DNA from: JAICUY01 sp963716585
Lineage (GTDB): Bacteria; Chloroflexota; Limnocylindria; QHBO01
DNA: 64,000 nucleotides
NCBI GenBank assembly: GCA_963716585.1
Contig: CAVQTN010000002.1
Coordinates: forward strand, 682,001-746,000
Reading direction: 5' to 3'
Within the stretch, counting starts at the first letter, position 1; the number at the start of each line of letters is the position of its first letter. The notes under the pieces are model-generated. The model was not told the DNA's origin and made no database searches. It saw only the letters and a program-made list of their open reading frames with translations. The position numbers were made by a program, and so were the translations under genes. Positions 1 to 8,306 of the stretch are shown here, one piece after another.

Positions 1-584
1 GGAAGCACTTCGACGCTGTAGTAGACGCCGCTGACCAGCAGCAGCACCGACTGCAGGACGAACGTCATCTGCGCCCCGCGCTCGACGTACATGAGCGGCA
101 GGATGGCGGTCATGATCCCGATCCCGACGAAGCTCGCCGAGCCGATCACCATGAATACCGCCGCGGTCAGGAAGTTCGCGTGCGACAGGTCGAGCTCGAA
201 GAAGAGGGCCAGAACCACCAGCACGACCACGGTGTGGACGAGCCCGTAGGCGATGGCGTACAGCGTCGAGCCGACCATCTGCGTGTATCGGCGCACGGGG
301 GCCATGAAGGTGTACTCGAGCGTGCCCTCCCAGCGTTCCCAGGCAACCGTCTCGGCGATGAAGCTGAAGACGACCGACAGGTAGTTCCAGAAGACGGCAC
401 CGATCACCAGGGTCATCAGCAGGCGGACGTTTCCCTGGTCACGGCCGATGAGCGACACGGCGAGCGCGCCGGCCACGGCGTACACCAGGAACGCGACCTC
501 CCAGCCCCAGTAGCGCTTGGTGAGGTGGAAATTCCGCTCGACGAAGGCAAAGCTCGCCTTCAGCTCGCGGGCCATCAGTGTCAT
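1..584 (-). CDS. ABC-2 type exporter permease, partial (C-terminus beyond left edge)
   Basis: Inner-membrane subunit of an ABC exporter; the matching ATPase is encoded upstream at 847-1737 on the same strand. About 194 residues are visible. After a cytoplasmic N-terminus with a KRYWGWE segment come several hydrophobic helices. A WERWEGTLEYTFMAP stretch matches the E-G-T-L-E cytoplasmic motif characteristic of ABC-2 permeases. The ATG at 584 is preceded by AGGAG about 10 nt upstream, which decides the start. The reading frame stays open to base 1, so the last membrane helices are missing. The substrate cannot be told; drugs, polysaccharide or lipid are all possible. Confidence 0.85.
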   Translation of the reverse strand, partial: MTLMARELKASFAFVERNFHLTKRYWGWEVAFLVYAVAGALAVSLIGRDQGNVRLLMTLVIGAVFWNYLSVVFSFIAETVAWERWEGTLEYTFMAPVRRYTQMVGSTLYAIAYGLVHTVVVLVVLALFFELDLSHANFLTAAVFMVIGSASFVGIGIMTAILPLMYVERGAQMTFVLQSVLLLVSGVYYSVEVL

Positions 585-632
585 CGGAAGAAGCTCCTGT
601 CAGTGTCGTGAGGCGCCGACCCGGCCCCTGGG

Positions 633-827
633 CTAGAGGGACCGAGCCGGCTTGAGAGACGGGTCTGCCGCCAGGCGCACGCCCCAGCGCACCATCTGGC
701 GCCCGACCCAGCGTCGCAGCGAGCGACGCGGGACCGATGCGCGCTCGACATGGATCGCGCGGTGCAGCTGCGCCACGCGCTCATCGTTGTCACGCACCAG
801 GTCCTTCGGGCTTGGCAGGATCATCAC
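633..827 (-). CDS. Small basic protein between ABC transporter genes
   Basis: A 64-residue protein of unknown function lying between the ATPase and permease genes of the exporter operon. I chose the GTG at 827 because a strong AGGAGG lies about 10 nt upstream; an ATG immediately follows as the second codon (824). The product is hydrophilic and Arg-rich, with segments VRDNDERVAQLH and RRWVGRQMVRWGVRL that could form an amphipathic helix. No signal peptide or membrane span is visible. I do not recognise a family. The strong ribosome binding site and tight operon position argue that it is real, perhaps an accessory or regulator of the transporter. Confidence 0.5.
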   Translation of the reverse strand: MMILPSPKDLVRDNDERVAQLHRAIHVERASVPRRSLRRWVGRQMVRWGVRLAADPSLKPARSL

Positions 828-846
828 GGTTTTCTCACCTCCTTTC

Positions 847-1737
847 TCATTCGTTCTCGTCGTCGTTGTCGTCATCACCGATGTCGTCGTCGAGCGACTT
901 GCCGGTGAAGGTCATGAACACGCTCTCGAGTGTCGGCGGCAAGCCGTACTGCTCGGCGACCATCGCCTTCAGCCCGTCCGGCGTGTCCTCCGCGACCATC
1001 CGGCCGTCGTTGATCACGGCGATCCGGTCGCAGAGCCGGTCAGCCTCGTCGAGGTCGTGGGTGGTCAGCACGATCGTGGCGTCGTGGCTGTCGCGCAGCT
1101 CCTCGATGAAGGCCTGCACGTCCAGCTTCGACCGCGGGTCGAGGCCGGTCGTCGGCTCGTCGAGGAGCAGCAACGTCGGGCTGGTCAGCAGCGCGCGCGC
1201 GATGGCGACCTTTTGCTGCATCCCACGGCTCATCTGCTCCAATGGACGGTTGAGCCGCTTCTCGCCGATGCCCAGGCGCGCCAGGATCGCGATCGCCTCC
1301 CGCCTCGCCAACCGAGCATCCATGCCGTACAGCCGCGCGGCGTAGGTCAGGTTCTCGTGCGGGCTCAGCTTCTTGAAGAAGGCGGCGTCCACGCTCACCC
1401 GGTTGATGAGCTGCTTGACCGCCATCTCGTCGCGCTCGATGTCATGCCCGAACACCTCGACACGTCCCGAGTCCAGGGTCAGCAGCGTGCTCACCAGGCG
1501 GATCAGCGTCGACTTGCCGCTGCCGTTGGCGCCCAGCACGCCGTAGATCTCGCCGCGCCGGATGCGCAGCGACATGTCGTGCACGGCGACCACCGGCTTG
1601 CGCTTGCGGCCGACGATGAAGCGCTTCGTGACATGCTCGACCAGCAGCGCCGCCTCCGTCTGCGTCTCGCCGATCGAGTCGACCGCGGCCGGGGCCGACC
1701 GCCTATCAGTCTTCAGTTGTTCCAGTAGGCCAGTCAT
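847..1737 (-). CDS. ABC transporter ATP-binding protein (ABC-2/DrrA-like)
   Basis: Cytoplasmic ATPase that powers the exporter whose permease is at 1-584. The 296-residue protein has Walker A GANGSGKST, signature MSRGMQQK, Walker B LLLLDEPTTGLD and H-loop TTHD, in the usual order. The C-terminus is very acidic (DDDIGDDDNDDENE). The ATG at 1737 (MTGLLEQ) is preferred. The same frame is open for 52 more codons upstream, but those run through two strong RNA hairpins and look like leader. The architecture fits the DrrA/CcmA-type drug or polymer export class; the substrate is unknown. Confidence 0.9.
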   Translation of the reverse strand: MTGLLEQLKTDRRSAPAAVDSIGETQTEAALLVEHVTKRFIVGRKRKPVVAVHDMSLRIRRGEIYGVLGANGSGKSTLIRLVSTLLTLDSGRVEVFGHDIERDEMAVKQLINRVSVDAAFFKKLSPHENLTYAARLYGMDARLARREAIAILARLGIGEKRLNRPLEQMSRGMQQKVAIARALLTSPTLLLLDEPTTGLDPRSKLDVQAFIEELRDSHDATIVLTTHDLDEADRLCDRIAVINDGRMVAEDTPDGLKAMVAEQYGLPPTLESVFMTFTGKSLDDDIGDDDNDDENE

Positions 1738-1772
1738 TGCCGGACCCTCGTGTTGCCAGGTGGAGAAGACGA

Positions 1773-1855
1773 AACGAGCCGCTCGGACCTCGCGTGGTCC
1801 GCGGCTCGTTGCACCGCTCGGCAACAAAAAACCGTGGACCCTATCCGGCCCACGG
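1773..1855 (-). promoter_or_regulatory. Two-hairpin leader with intrinsic terminator upstream of ABC operon
   Basis: Read on the minus strand, a CCGTGG/CCACGG hairpin (1832-1855) is followed directly by a run of six U, the form of an intrinsic terminator. About 15 nt later a second hairpin (1773-1810) has a perfect 10-bp stem AACGAGCCGC/GCGGCTCGTT. ACGAGCC also occurs just before the terminator stem, so the right arm of hairpin 2 could instead pair with the upstream copy. That would allow mutually exclusive folds. A 29-codon ORF (1893-1982, minus) ends just upstream and could be a leader peptide, although its ribosome binding site is weak. Attenuation is inferred; the hairpins are seen. Confidence 0.5.
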
Positions 1856-2235
1856 CTCGTGGCGTCTGCTTGGCGGCCCTGCCGCCTGAGCATCAGCTCG
1901 AAGTGGGCACAGATCTCCCGTCGACGACGCCCCTGAGAGGCGCCGTACCGAAGCGCGGGAACGCGCAGATGGGGGAACTCATGGCCGTTTCGTTGGATCC
2001 TCGCTGAGTGAAGTTTTCGCCGGGCGACATGTTCTTGCGTTGACGCGCAAACCGGCCGCCGCGGGAGTCTACGACCACGTCCCGCCGCGTGTCAACCTTG
2101 GTCCTGACATTTGTACCCGCATGCGACCATGGCATCCGGCCGTTGCCGAATCGGTACGCGCCCGTCGAAGATACCGACTCCTGGCGGGGACAAGCTCTGG
2201 ACGCGGGCAGTGGGTCACAGCTGAAGGGAAATGGG

Positions 2236-3204
2236 ATGCACATCAATCGAGGGCTTCTTTTCTGGGGGCTCGCGTTCGTCACCGCCGGTGCGGTTGCGCT
2301 GGGCGTGCAGCAGGGGCTCATCCCGCGCGCCTGGGTGACCGATGCCTGGCGTTTCTGGCCGGTGATCCTGATCGCCATCGGCATCTCGATCATCGCGGCG
2401 CGCACCCCGCTTGCGCCCCTCGGCAGCATCGTCGCGGCGCTGCTGCTGGGCACGTTCGTGGGTGGAGTACTCGCCCTCGGGCCGGGTTTCGTTGCCTCGT
2501 GCGGCGGTTCGACGGGGGCGGCGGTGCCAACGCAGACACGGGACGGCTCGTTCGAGGCGCAGGCCCGCGTGGAGCTCGACGCCAACTGTGCCACGCTGAC
2601 GATCACCACCCAGGCTGGCAACGCGTGGAGCTTCGCCGGCAGCGGCGATGGCGACGCGAGCATCGAGGCATCCACCGACCGCGTCACCATCCAGTCGCCC
2701 GACTCGACGTTCTTCGGCGGTGAGAGCCGGCGACGCCAGTGGAACGTGGTGCTGCCCACGGATCCGACGCTCGAGCTGTCGATCGATGCCAACGCCGCGA
2801 GCAGCCGACTCGCCCTGGGAGACGCCAAGCTCAGCAAGCTGGACCTTGGCGCGAATGCCGGCGATGCCCATCTTGACCTCAGCGACGCACGGGTGGACGG
2901 GCTGAACATCGAGGTCAATGCTGGGTCGGCATCGGTCGTGCTCAACGAGCGGAGCGTGGTCAGTGGTTCGCTCAGCGCCAACGCCGGCTCCCTGCAGGTG
3001 TGCGCGCCATCCTCGGTCGCCCTGCAGATCACGACCGATGACAACGTCGCCTTCAGCGACAATCTCGACAAGAGCGGGCTGCAGGCGGTCGACGGCAACA
3101 CCTGGCGGTCATCCAACTACGAGACCGCCGCGCAGCGCGTCACGCTGTCGGTGGACGGCAATGCGGGGAACTTCACCCTGAACCCGGAGGGGGGCTGCGA
3201 ATGA
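2236..3204 (+). CDS. LiaF-like membrane protein with C-terminal adhesin-type beta domain
   Basis: A 322-residue membrane protein. The first about 90 residues hold membrane segments (LLFWGLAFVTAGAVALGV, FWPVILIAIGISIIA, IVAALLLGTFVGGVLAL) typical of the LiaF/DUF5668 N-terminal region. The rest is a repetitive Asp/Ala/Asn-rich beta domain (LDLGANAGDAHLDLSDARVD-like repeats) resembling the DUF2154/toast-rack domain of LiaF proteins. Start ATG 2236 follows a GAAGGGA box. Its stop overlaps the start of the PspC gene at 3201 by four bases, so the two are co-translated. Such pairs usually act in cell-envelope stress sensing; that role is inferred. Confidence 0.75.
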   Translation: MHINRGLLFWGLAFVTAGAVALGVQQGLIPRAWVTDAWRFWPVILIAIGISIIAARTPLAPLGSIVAALLLGTFVGGVLALGPGFVASCGGSTGAAVPTQTRDGSFEAQARVELDANCATLTITTQAGNAWSFAGSGDGDASIEASTDRVTIQSPDSTFFGGESRRRQWNVVLPTDPTLELSIDANAASSRLALGDAKLSKLDLGANAGDAHLDLSDARVDGLNIEVNAGSASVVLNERSVVSGSLSANAGSLQVCAPSSVALQITTDDNVAFSDNLDKSGLQAVDGNTWRSSNYETAAQRVTLSVDGNAGNFTLNPEGGCE

Positions 3205-3674
3205 CCGGTCGACTCTATCGATCCACAACAGATCGCATGGTCTCCGGCGTGGCCGGCGGCCTCGCCGACTACCTCAACCTGGACCCGTCGCTGGTGCGCA
3301 TCGTGTGGGCCGTCCTGATGGTCGTCACGGGTGGCCTGTTTCTGCTCGTCTACATCGTGATGTGGATCGTCGTCCCGGAAGGGCCGGGTGGCATGCGCGC
3401 GCCGTGGCGCGAGGTGACGCCTTCGGCCACCGAGGAGATGCCGGATGCCGGACCAGCCGGCACGCCCGAGCAGCGGCCGTTCGCCATGACGGATCGCATC
3501 GGCGGCGGCAACGGTCGGCTGATCTTCGGGCTAGTGCTCATCGCGCTCGGCGCGTACTTCCTGTTGCGGAACTACCTGCCCGAGATCGCCTGGGGACGCT
3601 TCTGGCCGATCCTGCTCGTCCTCGCCGGAGCCGCCCTGCTGGTCGCCTCCATGCGCCGCCACGACGCGGGCTAG
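3201..3674 (+). CDS. PspC-domain protein with C-terminal membrane helices
   Basis: A 157-residue membrane protein. Residues 1-65 form a PspC domain: a start like LYRSTTDRMVSGVAGGLADYL, then a hydrophobic helix ending IVVPEGPGG. A polar linker follows, then two helices (GRLIFGLVLIALGAYFLLRNY and WPILLVLAGAALLVA) of the LiaF/DUF5668 transmembrane type. PspC proteins sense membrane stress. The gene is translationally coupled to the LiaF-like gene before it. Its last 144 bp overlap, tail to tail, the C-terminal coding region of the glycosyltransferase on the other strand. Confidence 0.85.
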   Translation: MTGRLYRSTTDRMVSGVAGGLADYLNLDPSLVRIVWAVLMVVTGGLFLLVYIVMWIVVPEGPGGMRAPWREVTPSATEEMPDAGPAGTPEQRPFAMTDRIGGGNGRLIFGLVLIALGAYFLLRNYLPEIAWGRFWPILLVLAGAALLVASMRRHDAG

Positions 3675-6600
3675 CCGCGGCCGGAGCAGGTCGCGGCCGA
3701 CGAGCGCGAACGCGCCGGCGACGGCGGCCAGCGCCACGCCCACGGCGAGCTTGACGGTGCTCACCTCGAGCAACCCCTCGCGCTGGCCCTGCGGTGGCAG
3801 CGGGAATTGGAAGTTGTAGTTCCACGGCGGCAGGGCGCGCGCTGCGTTCAGGTACCAGTCGGGCATGACCAGCGCCGAGCCGAGCGGGAAGACGAGGATG
3901 CCGGCGATGCCCACGGCGACCAGGAACGCCACGCCGAGGGAGCGCCACTCGTAGCTGCGCAACAGGTCGTCGAGGGCGTACGCGACGAGGATCATGGCGA
4001 ACAGCACGGCGGTGAAGTAGTGATAGTGGAACGTCGCCCGCTCGATGCGTGTCCACGGCAGGAATTGGAAGGCGAAGGCCGCGACCAGCAGCACGAGCGC
4101 CACGGAACGGCGGCGCCATGCCTGCACCGAGCAGTACAGCGCGGCCGGAACCCCGGCCCAGAACAGGATGGGGTTGCCGCCGTTGTAGATCGCGGCGCCG
4201 ACCCGGTCGTTCCAGGCCCCGGGGTTGCCGTAGAACCAGACCGGCTTGAGGTCGAGCGGCCAGCTCCACCACGGCGAGGCGCTGGGATGCCCGGATTGCA
4301 GCCCGAAGTGGTAGCCGAACATCTGCGCCTGCAGCTCGTCGAGCGACCAGCCGTAGCCCGGGCCGCTGCCGGCGGCCAGCGCGATGCTGTGGCCCAGCTG
4401 CAGGTAGGGGATGTACGAGACGAAGTAGACCGCCAGTGGCACGATCACCAGGCAGGCGACCATCCACGACCAGCCGAAGCCGGCCATCTCCCCGGGTTGC
4501 ATCCAGCGCCGGTCGCTCTGCGGATCGGTCAGTGAGCGCAGCGCGCGCCAGGCGATCAGCACCGCGGCCAGGCCCACCATGATCCAGCCCGGCCAGGCGG
4601 CCTGCGCGCCGCGCGCCAGGAAGCCGAACAGCTCCTCGACGGCGCTGGTGGCCTGGCGCCCGACCACCTGCTGATAGCCGATCGCCAGGGCCAGGCCGAT
4701 ACCCCCCGCCGCGACGCCGCTGGCCGGCAGCGCGACGAGGTCGGCCACGGCGACGCGGACCGGCCGTACCCAGACGATGATTCCGGCCAGCGTCAACCCT
4801 GCCAGCATGACCGCCAGGAACGGCCACGGGGCACCGAGCCCAGCCACCGCGGCCAGGAACGCGACCGCCACGACCAGCAGCAGCCGGCCCAGCGCCGAGC
4901 GTGCCAGCACCAGGACCAGCAGGCCGATCATCGCGTACCAACCGACCCATTTGGTCGCCGCGGCCAGACCGATCAGCACGCCGACCAGCGGCAGCGCCCA
5001 CCACGCGCTGCGCACCCACCGGCCTGACCAGATCTGCCAGAAGACCAGGTACGCGGCGACGATGAAGGCCGCGACGTAGATGTCGTTCATGGCGATCCGG
5101 CTCATCACGTAGCTCATGCCGTCGATCGCCACGAAGGTCGCCGCCAGCACGGCGATGCGCCGGCGGCGGAACATCGTGGCGGCCAGCAGGTAGATCAGCC
5201 CGACCAGGATCGATCCGAAGACGATGCCACCGATGCGCCACGCGAACGCGTTGCTGCCGGCGTCGATGGTCACCAGCCGCGCGGACCCACCGTTGTCCGT
5301 CGCCACCAGCAGGTTGGCGTTGTCGTCGGTTTCGGAGGTCTTCGCGTCGTCGACCGCCATGATCGTCGCTGCCCCGGGGAGTGCGGTCGTGTCGTACGCC
5401 GCGAAGCCGCTGCGCTCGTCGCCGAGGGGGTCGATGGTCCACACCTGTGGATCGCCGGCCGGGCTGCTGCCCGAGACGTAGACGACGTCCGCCGAGTCCT
5501 GCCAGGCGATGCCATTCGGCGCGCCGGGCAGCGCCACGGTGTCGATCTCGGCCGGCGTGTCGTTGAAGACGGTGATGCCGCCGGCGACCGCCGGGTGCTC
5601 GTCGTTGCCCGGTAGCGGACCGATCGGCACCCAGATCTTGGCGTCGCTCCCCGCGCCGTGGATCAGCATCGGGCCGGCCGGCGCGGATTGCAGGTCGATG
5701 GCGCGCTCCTCCTTGAGCGTTGTCGGGTCGAGCACCACCAACCGGCTGCGCGCGGCGTCGACGGCCAGGACCCGCGCCGGGCTGTCGGCCTGTGCCTGGG
5801 CCGCCAGGTAGCCGAGGTCGCTCGCCACGAGCTGGCTGCTGGCCAGCACGGCTCCGCTGGAGCGGTCGATCTCGGCGATCCCGCCAGCGCCGGCCAGCAG
5901 TACGACGTCGTCAACGCTCGGCACCGGCTGGGTGACGTCGTCACGCCACGGCACCACGATCCGCGCGACCGACGCGAGGCCAGAGTTGATGGGTGGCACG
6001 GCCGGCGGCGGTGCGCGGGCGCCTGCGTGCCGCATGAACGCGTCGGTGCCATAGGCGAGCACCTCGCCGTCTGCGGCGGAGCCGAGCAGCAGCCGCTGGC
6101 CGTACGGATCGTAGGCCAGCGACGCGACCGGCGTGCCGGTCTGCCACGTCGCGACCTGCTCGCCGGATAGCGCGTCGCGGGCGGTGACCCGCTCGCCGGA
6201 CGCCACGAAGACGATCGAGCGAGGGTGGGAGGCATCGTCGTCGCGCGGCACGACGGTCATCGCCGACGCGGGGGCGCCCAGTGGCGTCGTGCCGGTCACC
6301 TGGTTCGGATCGGCCGCGACGATCCCGGCGGCGATGAGGTATTTGGCCAGCATCGGGTGGGTCCACTCATACGTGTCGCGCGTCCAGCCATGCTCCCAGT
6401 CGGAGAGCCACTCGGTCGCCGATCGGGCGTGGTAGACCTCGTCGAAGTGCATGGCGCGCGGGATGTCGAGGCGCCATAGGCGGAAGACGAAGGCGAACAG
6501 CACGAGGACGATCACCAGCGCCAGGTCGACTCGATCAAGCCGGCGCATCGGCTCGCGCAGCAACCGATCGCGGCGGTCGGCGCGCAGCCAGCCGAAGAGG

Positions 6601-8201
6601 CGCGTGCTCGGCCCGGGCGCTGCCGCCGGTCCGTGGACGGCAGGCAAGGAGCCGGCTGCGCCAGGCACGGCCGATGACGGTGCGACCGGGTCAACCGCCC
6701 GCCACATGAGCGGACCGTCCTCGACCGCCCCGCGAGGCCCGACAGCGAGCCGGTAGGAGCGACGGACCAGCCACAGCAGCGCCGCCACGATCATGGCCGC
6801 CAGCAGATAGATCCCCCAGTCGCTGAGGAGCGTGGCGGCGAGCAGCGGGTCGCGCTGCATGGCGAGGCCGTCCACGCCCGGATTCAACGGCGGTACGCCG
6901 GCGAACGACCAGTCCAGCGTGTACGTCCAGTAGACATTGGCAAAGAAGGAGAGGCTCAGCACGATGTACAGCGCCACCCAACGCCAGTTGCGGCGCACGA
7001 ACGGCGCGGCGAGCGGCGCGGCAAGCGCCAGGGCCGGGAAGAGATAGCGCTCGTGGACCCGGGTCGGCAGCACGAAGAAGGCCACCGCCATCAGCAGGCT
7101 GGCGACCAGCACCCCGCGAGTGTCGTCACGGCGCGCCACCTGCCAGAGCGCCAGCGCGGTAACCGCCGCGAACAGGATCAGGCCGACGAGCTGCCATGTC
7201 ACGTCGTGGCCGGCCAGCGTGAAGGCCACACCGCCGCCGCAGCTCGTCTCGATCGGCAGGCTCGGCGCATCGCAGCCCCACTGGTTCGTGTTGCCGAGGC
7301 CGCTCCACGGGTTGCGCCACAGGTTGAAGGCGTTGATCGACAGGCCATGATAGGTGTTGGCCGCGTCCACGAACTTGCCGATGAGGCTGTGCGTCGGATC
7401 GTTGGGAGCCCAGACCGACAGGCGGAAAGGAGCAATGAGCAGCACCAGCGAGCCGACGCCGGCGGCGAGCGCGGTGAGCACCCGCACGGCGTCGGGCCGC
7501 CCGTCATGGTTCGGATCGGACGAGCGGCCGAGCATGTGGCGCCGCAGCCCGACAACTGCCACGACCGGGACCAGGAAGCCGTACTGGAACTTGATCAGCA
7601 ACGCGACGATCGCACCCACCGCCGCCGCCTCGGTCCAGCCGCGTGCCAGGAGATAGAGGGTGCCCAGGATCGCCAGCGCCCCGACCGAGTCGACCTGCCC
7701 CCACACGGCGGCGTTGAAGACGGTGCCCGGGTTGAACAGGTAGATCGCGGCGGCGGCCAGGCCGATGGTCTCGCCGGAACGACCGAGCCGGCCGTCGAGG
7801 AACCGCCGGCAGAAGATGAACAGCAGGTACGCCACCCCGCCGTCGGCAAGAATGCCCGGAATCTTGACCAGTCCCGAGGTGGCGTCCGTGCCCAGGATCG
7901 GGCCCAGGAAGCCCCCGAGCTGCCCGACTCCCCACAGCACATACAGGTAGCCCGGGGGATAATCGCTGAAGTAATCCGGTGCGTAGAATTCGCCCGGCCC
8001 GCCACTTGCGAGGCGGTGCGCCCAGCCGGCGAAGTCGACCATGTCGATGCGGAAGCCGCTCTGCGGCAGAAGCACGCCGGCAACGAATGCCCGGAGCAGC
8101 AGACCGAGGACGACGAGGATGACGAGCAGCGAGACGGCGCCGAAGCGCGAGCCGTACTCGAATGGCCTCACGCCCCGCCGCCGCGCGGGGTCGCGGGTCA
8201 T
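3531..8201 (-). CDS. Double GT-C membrane glycosyltransferase fusion with inserted beta-propeller
   Basis: One uninterrupted 1556-residue frame. Residues about 1-480 are a multi-helix GT-C glycosyltransferase with acidic residues D53/D56 in the first outer loop (IDMVDFAGWAH) and a DYPPGYLY motif. From about residue 550 a PMT-type mannosyltransferase begins, with the Asp-Glu motif HFDEVYHARSATEW. Its first outer loop carries about 350 residues of beta-propeller-like repeats, then PMT helices resume (SRIAMNDIYVAAF). Both halves would use polyprenyl-phosphate sugars outside the membrane, probably fed by the GT2 enzyme at 9908. ATG 8201 is chosen; a TATACT at 8259-8264 lies just upstream. The last 48 codons overlap the PspC gene and look like read-through. 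Confidence 0.8.
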   Translation of the reverse strand: MTRDPARRRGVRPFEYGSRFGAVSLLVILVVLGLLLRAFVAGVLLPQSGFRIDMVDFAGWAHRLASGGPGEFYAPDYFSDYPPGYLYVLWGVGQLGGFLGPILGTDATSGLVKIPGILADGGVAYLLFIFCRRFLDGRLGRSGETIGLAAAAIYLFNPGTVFNAAVWGQVDSVGALAILGTLYLLARGWTEAAAVGAIVALLIKFQYGFLVPVVAVVGLRRHMLGRSSDPNHDGRPDAVRVLTALAAGVGSLVLLIAPFRLSVWAPNDPTHSLIGKFVDAANTYHGLSINAFNLWRNPWSGLGNTNQWGCDAPSLPIETSCGGGVAFTLAGHDVTWQLVGLILFAAVTALALWQVARRDDTRGVLVASLLMAVAFFVLPTRVHERYLFPALALAAPLAAPFVRRNWRWVALYIVLSLSFFANVYWTYTLDWSFAGVPPLNPGVDGLAMQRDPLLAATLLSDWGIYLLAAMIVAALLWLVRRSYRLAVGPRGAVEDGPLMWRAVDPVAPSSAVPGAAGSLPAVHGPAAAPGPSTRLFGWLRADRRDRLLREPMRRLDRVDLALVIVLVLFAFVFRLWRLDIPRAMHFDEVYHARSATEWLSDWEHGWTRDTYEWTHPMLAKYLIAAGIVAADPNQVTGTTPLGAPASAMTVVPRDDDASHPRSIVFVASGERVTARDALSGEQVATWQTGTPVASLAYDPYGQRLLLGSAADGEVLAYGTDAFMRHAGARAPPPAVPPINSGLASVARIVVPWRDDVTQPVPSVDDVVLLAGAGGIAEIDRSSGAVLASSQLVASDLGYLAAQAQADSPARVLAVDAARSRLVVLDPTTLKEERAIDLQSAPAGPMLIHGAGSDAKIWVPIGPLPGNDEHPAVAGGITVFNDTPAEIDTVALPGAPNGIAWQDSADVVYVSGSSPAGDPQVWTIDPLGDERSGFAAYDTTALPGAATIMAVDDAKTSETDDNANLLVATDNGGSARLVTIDAGSNAFAWRIGGIVFGSILVGLIYLLAATMFRRRRIAVLAATFVAIDGMSYVMSRIAMNDIYVAAFIVAAYLVFWQIWSGRWVRSAWWALPLVGVLIGLAAATKWVGWYAMIGLLVLVLARSALGRLLLVVAVAFLAAVAGLGAPWPFLAVMLAGLTLAGIIVWVRPVRVAVADLVALPASGVAAGGIGLALAIGYQQVVGRQATSAVEELFGFLARGAQAAWPGWIMVGLAAVLIAWRALRSLTDPQSDRRWMQPGEMAGFGWSWMVACLVIVPLAVYFVSYIPYLQLGHSIALAAGSGPGYGWSLDELQAQMFGYHFGLQSGHPSASPWWSWPLDLKPVWFYGNPGAWNDRVGAAIYNGGNPILFWAGVPAALYCSVQAWRRRSVALVLLVAAFAFQFLPWTRIERATFHYHYFTAVLFAMILVAYALDDLLRSYEWRSLGVAFLVAVGIAGILVFPLGSALVMPDWYLNAARALPPWNYNFQFPLPPQGQREGLLEVSTVKLAVGVALAAVAGAFALVGRDLLRPRLARVVAAHGGDQQGGSGEDEQDRPEASPGDLGQVVPQQEVRAERDEH

Positions 8202-8258
8202 CGCGGGCGGCGCCTGCGTCACAGGCGCCGGTAGGTGTCGAACGCCAAGGTGGCGGTG

Positions 8259-8264
8259 AGTATA
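8259..8264 (-). promoter_or_regulatory. Candidate -10 box of the GT-C fusion gene
   Basis: TATACT on the minus strand, about 58 bp before ATG 8201, in the short gap between two divergent genes. No convincing -35 hexamer is visible at 17-18 bp. If used, it rules out the alternative in-frame ATG at 8267 as the start of the fusion gene. Confidence 0.35.
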
Positions 8265-8306
8265 CATCGGGCCTCCGACGACGCCGTGGCGACGACGGTT
8301 CCGCGC

